A stretch of 32,634 bases of DNA from Deltaproteobacteria bacterium (GTDB lineage Bacteria > Myxococcota_A > UBA9160 > SMWR01). Made by a program: the position numbers and the translations under genes. A model generated the notes under the pieces. It was not told where the DNA came from and ran no database searches. It was given only the letters and a program-made list of their open reading frames with translations. Below are positions 27,548 to 32,634 of the stretch, piece by piece. Location: the NCBI GenBank assembly GCA_019313605.1, contig JAFDAW010000015.1:1-32634 (forward strand), given 5' to 3'. Position 1 is the stretch's first letter, and each line of letters opens with the position of its first letter.

Positions 27548-28876
27548 GTGATCGAACGATATACCCGCCCTGAAATGAAAGAGATCTGGACCGACGAGGG
27601 CAAGTACCGCCGTTGGTTGCAGGTCGAGGTCGCAGTTTGTGAGGTCCAGGGCGAACGGGGCCTGATCCCGCGAGAAGCCGTCGAAGTCATCGCGAGCAAG
27701 GCGTCTTTCGACATCGCGCGAATCGATGAAATCGAACGTGAGGTGCGCCACGACGTGATCGCCTTCTTGACGGCCGTCGGCGAGAAGATCGGCCCCGAAT
27801 CGCGCTGGGTTCACTTCGGCATGACGTCGAGCGACGTGATCGATACCGGGATGGCGTTGCAGATTCGCGATGCGGGAAGCTTGCTGCTGGCCGGTGTCGA
27901 CCGGTTCTGCGAGGTCCTGCGCGCCCGCGCGCAAGAGTTCCGTCACACGCCCTGCGTGGGTCGAACCCACGGCATTCACGCGGAACCCATGACCTTCGGA
28001 CTCAAGCTCCTGGTCTTCTACTCGGAGATGTGCCGCAACCGCGCGCGTTTGAAGACCGCTCTCGCCGAAGCGTCCGTTGGCAAGATTTCGGGAGCCGTCG
28101 GTACCTTCGCCCATCTGCCCCCCGACCTCGAAGAGGATGTCTGTGCGCGACTCGGGATCGGTTTCGAGCCGGCGGCGACCCAGATCGTTCAGCGCGATCG
28201 GCACGCGGCGTTGATCTGTGTGTTGGCGCTGATCGCCGGCAGTCTGGAAAAGATTTCGGTCGAATTCAGACACCTCGCCCGCACGGAAGTTCGCGAGGTC
28301 GAGGAGGAGTTTGGCGCCAAGCAGAAGGGTTCTTCTGCGATGCCCCACAAGCGAAATCCCTGGCGATTCGAAAACGTCACGGGTCTTGCCCGCGTCATGC
28401 GCGGCTACGCGGCGGCCGCACTTGAAAACTGCGCGCTCTGGCACGAGCGCGACATCAGCAACTCATCTGTCGAGCGCATGATCTTTCCCGATTCGACCGC
28501 GACCCTCGATTTCATGTTGACCCGCCTCTCCGGCCTGGTGGAGACGCTCGTCGTCAACGAGGAGCAAATGCGCGCGAACCTCGATCTGACCCGAGGGCTC
28601 GCCTTCAGCGGGACGCTGCTGCTCGAACTCACCGAGAAGGGCCTGTCTCGCGAAGCCGCCTACGCGTTGGTACAGCGACACGCGATGGATACCTGGGACA
28701 AGGGCGGCGAATACCGCGATCGCATCCTTGGCGATCCGGCGATTACCGAAATGCTTTCCAAAGAGGAGATCGATCGCGCGTTCAGCCTCGAACAATCGCT
28801 GCGGCACATCGATGCGATCTTCGATCGGACACTCGCATGCTGTGACGAGCTGTCTTCCGGGGGGTCCGATTCGTGA
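27548..28876 (+). CDS. purB: Adenylosuccinate lyase
   Basis: MIERYTRPEMKEIWTDEGKYRRWLQVEVA, VHFGMTSSDVIDTGMALQ, GRTHGIHAEPMTFG, GSSAMPHKRNP lyase signature. Confidence 0.96.
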   Translation: MIERYTRPEMKEIWTDEGKYRRWLQVEVAVCEVQGERGLIPREAVEVIASKASFDIARIDEIEREVRHDVIAFLTAVGEKIGPESRWVHFGMTSSDVIDTGMALQIRDAGSLLLAGVDRFCEVLRARAQEFRHTPCVGRTHGIHAEPMTFGLKLLVFYSEMCRNRARLKTALAEASVGKISGAVGTFAHLPPDLEEDVCARLGIGFEPAATQIVQRDRHAALICVLALIAGSLEKISVEFRHLARTEVREVEEEFGAKQKGSSAMPHKRNPWRFENVTGLARVMRGYAAAALENCALWHERDISNSSVERMIFPDSTATLDFMLTRLSGLVETLVVNEEQMRANLDLTRGLAFSGTLLLELTEKGLSREAAYALVQRHAMDTWDKGGEYRDRILGDPAITEMLSKEEIDRAFSLEQSLRHIDAIFDRTLACCDELSSGGSDS

Positions 28877-29121
28877 AGGCACTCGTTCACGTCACACTGA
28901 AACCCGATGTGCTCGATCCCCAGGGCAAGGCGATCCAGAAGGCGAGCGTCTCGCTCGGCTACGAGGCAATCCAGAGCGTGCGCCAGGGAAAGCTCTTCGA
29001 GGTGGAACTCGACGCACCCGATGCGGCGGCCGCGCAGGCGTTGCTTGCCGAACTCTGCAAGAAACTCCTCGCCAATCCCGTGATCGAAGATTTCGAGATC
29101 GTCAGCGTCGAAGAACGCTAA
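28873..29121 (+). CDS. purS: Phosphoribosylformylglycinamidine synthase subunit PurS
   Basis: 82 aa; ALVHVTLKPDVLDPQGKAIQKASVSLGYEAIQSVRQGKLFEVELDA; 4-nt overlap with purB. Confidence 0.93.
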   Translation: MKALVHVTLKPDVLDPQGKAIQKASVSLGYEAIQSVRQGKLFEVELDAPDAAAAQALLAELCKKLLANPVIEDFEIVSVEER

Positions 29122-29585
29122 CCGTCCTCGCTCTTTGCGGGTTCTTTCTCGGCGGCTCGCACGGTTCCCCGTTGCATGAAATCGCGGACGAATTCACGCG
29201 CGATGATGACCCAGAGAAAGAACGGCGCGGCATCCAGCATCAGCCGAACCATTTGAGGCAATATCTGCGTCCGGGGATTCGCGGTTAGATTGACCGCGAT
29301 GTGCATCGCGAAGAGAATCACCAGGCCGATTGCGGTCCCGCCGAGGCGACGTCGCGTGCTCAAATTAGGGGTCAGTACCATCAGGGTCAAGAACGGGATC
29401 AAGTTGATGTATCGGATTCGCGACGTGGCCTCGACACCTTCGAGACCAAGCCATCCGTAGACCGCTTCGGCGACCGGGCTGTAGAGCGCGTGGTAATATC
29501 TAAAGCCCCCGACATGCCAGAGCCAGATAAAAGGCGCCGTCAGGCAGACGAATTTAACCAGAAATAGAATTGCCGGTTTCATCAC
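29118..29585 (-). CDS. Exosortase-associated integral membrane protein
   Basis: 155 aa, several hydrophobic segments; start codon lies inside the 3' end of the exosortase gene (32-nt overlap), implying translational coupling. Confidence 0.65.
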   Translation of the reverse strand: MMKPAILFLVKFVCLTAPFIWLWHVGGFRYYHALYSPVAEAVYGWLGLEGVEATSRIRYINLIPFLTLMVLTPNLSTRRRLGGTAIGLVILFAMHIAVNLTANPRTQILPQMVRLMLDAAPFFLWVIIAREFVRDFMQRGTVRAAEKEPAKSEDG

Positions 29586-30102
29586 GCACGACCAGATAGA
29601 CCCAGAGCATCCAAACCGATGCGATCATCAAGATCAGTGTGCCCTGCCAGAAATAGAGGTGGAAGAATTCGAAGCTCGAATTGGCGTAGCGGCCCACGAC
29701 GAGGAGGCAGAGGATCCGCAGGACGTTGAACGCGTAGATGGCCGGGATCCCGAAAAGCAGCCCCAATCCCTTCTTGCGCCAGCTGGTGGGAAAGGCGAGG
29801 ACGCAGGCCGCGTAGATCGCGATTTCGAAGAGCCCTGTGCATTCTCCGATGATCCGAACGCCAAACGTCCCCAGATGCACCACTGTACCCGCCAGCGACG
29901 CCTGATCGGTGAATAGAGCGAGAAATGCGTATTCGATCGCAGCCGTCGCCTTGACCATGAACCGCATGACCCCCGGGAAGGTCTTGGTGGCCATCGGCAG
30001 AAGGATCCCGACAGCCGCCAGATAGAGGGCGAAGAGGATGAGAAAACGCCACGTCGGGTCCGCGAAGGAGCGCCGCGTCCAGGCCAGGAATCCGGTCACC
30101 AC
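29554..30102 (-). CDS. Exosortase/archaeosortase family transpeptidase (XrtH-like)
   Basis: Polytopic membrane protein with the Cys/Arg/His pattern GECTGLFEIAIYAACVLAFP - FNVLRILCLLVVGRY - FEFFHLYFWQ. Confidence 0.85.
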   Translation of the reverse strand: MVTGFLAWTRRSFADPTWRFLILFALYLAAVGILLPMATKTFPGVMRFMVKATAAIEYAFLALFTDQASLAGTVVHLGTFGVRIIGECTGLFEIAIYAACVLAFPTSWRKKGLGLLFGIPAIYAFNVLRILCLLVVGRYANSSFEFFHLYFWQGTLILMIASVWMLWVYLVVRDETGNSISG

Positions 30103-30172
30103 GGGCCCATCATAACATTACCCCCTCCGGCTGGTCTTTAATTTGGCCGGAGCCCTCATTATGCTCTCGCCC

Positions 30173-30535
30173 ATGGGAATCGAAATCAGCGGCAAGCTCC
30201 ACGTGATCAATGAGGCGCAGCAGGTGACCGAGCGGTTTCGAAAGCGCGAGTTCGTGCTCGAGCTTTCGGAGAACTCCCGTTACCCGCAGTTCGTGCAATT
30301 TCAGCTGAGTGGCGATCGCTGCGAGCGCATCGACGACTTCGCGGTCGGGGACGAAGTGCAGGTGGAGTTCAGCCTGCGAGGGCGGGAATGGAAGAGCCCG
30401 AAAGGCGAGGTGAAATACTTCAACAGTCTCGATGTGTGGAACATCGAGCGCACGAGCGGTGCCACATCGCGGAGCGATGATCCGCCGCTTCCCCAGGGTC
30501 CACCGCCTGGTATGGACGACGAGATCGCGTTCTAG
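30173..30535 (+). CDS. DUF3127-like protein with SSB-type acidic C-terminal tip
   Basis: MGIEISGKLHVINEAQQVTERFRKREFVLELSENSRYPQFVQFQLSGDRCERIDDFAVGDEVQVEFSLRGREWKSPKGEVKYFNSLDVWNIE...GMDDEIAF; start at 30173 preferred over 30143. Confidence 0.8.
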   Translation: MGIEISGKLHVINEAQQVTERFRKREFVLELSENSRYPQFVQFQLSGDRCERIDDFAVGDEVQVEFSLRGREWKSPKGEVKYFNSLDVWNIERTSGATSRSDDPPLPQGPPPGMDDEIAF

Positions 30536-30687
30536 CATTGACTTGGCATTCGCTGGGTCCACCCTGTCGAGGCTCCGGTTGGCGACGACGGACTTCGAAG
30601 GCAGCGGCCCCTGGGCTCAGAGACGCCCGTGCCGGCTCGCATTCCTGGATGGATCGAGCGGCCGTTGCACATCGATGAGGAGGAAAC

Positions 30688-31671
30688 ATGTCTGAAGGTT
30701 CTGTAGATCGCTCGGAAGAGCACGCGCAGTTGTGCGCTGAGCTCACGAGTGAAGTAGCGAGGGTTCTCGTGGGTCAGGAGGCGATGGTCTCTCGCCTGCT
30801 GGTCGGCCTGTTCACCGGTGGTCACGTCCTGCTCGAGGGTGTGCCGGGGCTCGCCAAGACACTGACGGTTCGCGCGCTCGCCCAGGCCATCGATACGGGT
30901 TTCTCCCGCATCCAATTCACCCCGGACATGCTTCCCGCAGACGTGATCGGGACAGAAGTCTTCAATCCGCGAGAGGCGACCTACAGCATCAAGAAGGGCC
31001 CCATCTTTTCGAACCTGATCCTCGCGGATGAAATCAATCGCGCGCCCTCCAAGGTTCAGGCCGCGCTCCTCGAAGCCATGCAGGAGCGTCAGGTCACGAT
31101 CGGAGATACCACGCTCTCGCTCGAAGAACCCTTTCTCGTGTTGGCGACCCAGAATCCGATCGAACAGGAGGGCACCTATCCGCTCCCGGAAGCGCAGATC
31201 GATCGTTTCATGTTGAAGGTGAAGGTCGGCTATCCGACCAAGGAAGAAGAGCGCAAGATCGTCGATCGGATGGCGAGCGGCCAGGGCGAGCCCGTCGCAA
31301 AGGCCGTCGCAACACCCGCCCAGATTCGCTCTGCGCGGCAGGCCGTAGACGCCGTATTCATCGACGACAAGGTCTGCAACTACATCATCGATCTGGTCCA
31401 CGCGACACGCGACCCCGCCGCGGCGGGTATCGCGGAACTCGACGGAATGATCGAGATGGGAGCGAGCCCGCGCGCGTCGATCTACCTCACCAAGGCCGCC
31501 AAGGCGAACGCCTTCTTGCAGGGGAGAACCTACGCGACGCCCCACGACGTGAAGAACATCGCTCCGGATGTACTTCGCCACCGCATCGTCTTGACCTACG
31601 AGGCCGAGGCCGAGGGCAAGGTTTCCGACGACATCGTCGATCGGATTCTCGTGGGCATCCTCGTTCCCTAG
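30688..31671 (+). CDS. MoxR-family AAA+ ATPase
   Basis: GHVLLEGVPGLAKTLTVRALAQAI, RIQFTPDMLPADVIGTEVF, ADEINRAPSKVQAALLEAMQERQVTIG, VLATQNPIEQEGTYPLPEAQIDRFMLKV. Confidence 0.96.
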   Translation: MSEGSVDRSEEHAQLCAELTSEVARVLVGQEAMVSRLLVGLFTGGHVLLEGVPGLAKTLTVRALAQAIDTGFSRIQFTPDMLPADVIGTEVFNPREATYSIKKGPIFSNLILADEINRAPSKVQAALLEAMQERQVTIGDTTLSLEEPFLVLATQNPIEQEGTYPLPEAQIDRFMLKVKVGYPTKEEERKIVDRMASGQGEPVAKAVATPAQIRSARQAVDAVFIDDKVCNYIIDLVHATRDPAAAGIAELDGMIEMGASPRASIYLTKAAKANAFLQGRTYATPHDVKNIAPDVLRHRIVLTYEAEAEGKVSDDIVDRILVGILVP

Positions 31672-31677
31672 CGAATC

Positions 31678-32634
31678 ATGCTGGCCCGCGAAATTCTTCA
31701 GCGCGTTCGCGAGATTCAGGTCCGAACCGGCCGACAGGTCGCGGACGTACTCGCCGGTGAATACGTTTCGGTCTTCAAGGGCCGCGGCGTCGAATTCGAC
31801 GAAGTGCGCCCCTACATCCCCGGTGACGACGTCCGCACGATCGACTGGAACGTCACCGCGCGGATGGGTGCACCGTACGTCAAGCGCTACGTCGAGGAGC
31901 GTCAGCTGACACTGATGCTGATGGCCGACGTGTCTTCCTCGCAGGATTTTGGATCTTCGGAGCGATCCAAGCGCGAAGTCACCGCCGAGTTGTGTGCGCT
32001 GTTGGCGTTTTCTGCAACGCGCAACGACGACAAGGTCGGGCTGACCCTGTTTCACGGCGGCATCGAGCAGTACATCCCGCCGCGGAAGGGCCAGAAGCAC
32101 GCGCTGCGCGTGGTGCGCGAGGTTCTCGCGCACGGGGCGGAAGCGCCGGAGGCGCAGGCGCCGGAGGCGCCCAGTGGTTGGCGCCAGCGCTTCGCGAGTT
32201 GGCGACGACCTCGCGGTCCGCGAGAAGCCACCGACATTGGCAAGGCGATGGAGTTTCTGCTCTCGGTGAGTGCGCGCAGGAGCATCTGCTTCGTGGTCAG
32301 CGATTTTCTCGACGAGGGGTTCGAGCGCGCGCTCGTCACCGCCAACCAGAAGCACGATGTGATCGCCGTGCTCGTTACGGATCCCCGAGAGCTCTCGCTG
32401 CCCTCGGTCGGCCTCGTCACGCTTCGCGATGCGGAGTCTGGTATCGCTCGCGTTTATGACACGGCCTCGGCGGCGTTTCGGGACAGCATGGCCTCGGAGT
32501 CGGCAGCGCGCGTGCGAAACCTCGAGCACCGTCTGCGCTCGTCCGGAATCGATTTCATTCACATCGATGCCTCGGGCTCGGTCGTCGAACCCCTGGTCCG
32601 GTTTTTCAAGATGCGAGAGCGAAGGAGTCGGCGT
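31678..32634 (+). CDS. DUF58 (VWA-like) domain protein, truncated at window edge
   Basis: Open frame from the ATG at 31678 to the end: MLAREILQRVREIQVRTGRQVADVLAGEYVSVFKGRGVEFDEVRPYIPGDDVRTIDWNVTARMGAPYVKRYVEERQLTLMLMADVSSS; follows moxR. Absent from the ORF track (no stop in window). Confidence 0.92.
   Translation, partial: MLAREILQRVREIQVRTGRQVADVLAGEYVSVFKGRGVEFDEVRPYIPGDDVRTIDWNVTARMGAPYVKRYVEERQLTLMLMADVSSSQDFGSSERSKREVTAELCALLAFSATRNDDKVGLTLFHGGIEQYIPPRKGQKHALRVVREVLAHGAEAPEAQAPEAPSGWRQRFASWRRPRGPREATDIGKAMEFLLSVSARRSICFVVSDFLDEGFERALVTANQKHDVIAVLVTDPRELSLPSVGLVTLRDAESGIARVYDTASAAFRDSMASESAARVRNLEHRLRSSGIDFIHIDASGSVVEPLVRFFKMRERRSRR

Noticed and set aside
30532-32562. 676-aa minus-strand ORF opposite moxR/DUF58
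   Set aside because: Antisense shadow of two clearly recognisable plus-strand genes
1-32634. CRISPR array, transposon, integrase or phage genes
   Set aside because: No regularly spaced non-coding direct repeats and no transposase/integrase motifs in any translated ORF; the only regular repeats are protein-coding

Overview
GC-rich bacterial chromosomal window, probably from a deltaproteobacterial or Myxococcota-like lineage; that placement is inference from gene content only. Most of it is housekeeping: partial dnaK (-); yebC-ruvC-ruvA-ruvB; pyrK-pyrD; rimP-nusA-infB-ylxP(DUF503)-rbfA-truB-rpsO-pnp-dut-cdsA; purB-purS; and MoxR-DUF58 (the last truncated by the window edge). Three accessory segments stand out. 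(1) A repeat/signalling island (about 4.0-15.0 kb) holds a membrane-anchored Ser/Thr kinase with two exact runs of nine 13-residue repeats, a PilZ-like protein, and a 2633-aa TPR protein built on a ~72-aa super-repeat. (2) A two-gene exosortase/archaeosortase cassette lies tail-to-tail against purS, at the position where purQ is often found. (3) A DUF3127-like protein ends in an SSB-type acidic tip (DDEIAF). Several leader regions (rimP, rpsO, pnp, TPR-kinase) contain perfect inverted repeats suggesting RNA-level regulation. All calls were made by reading; no database search was run.
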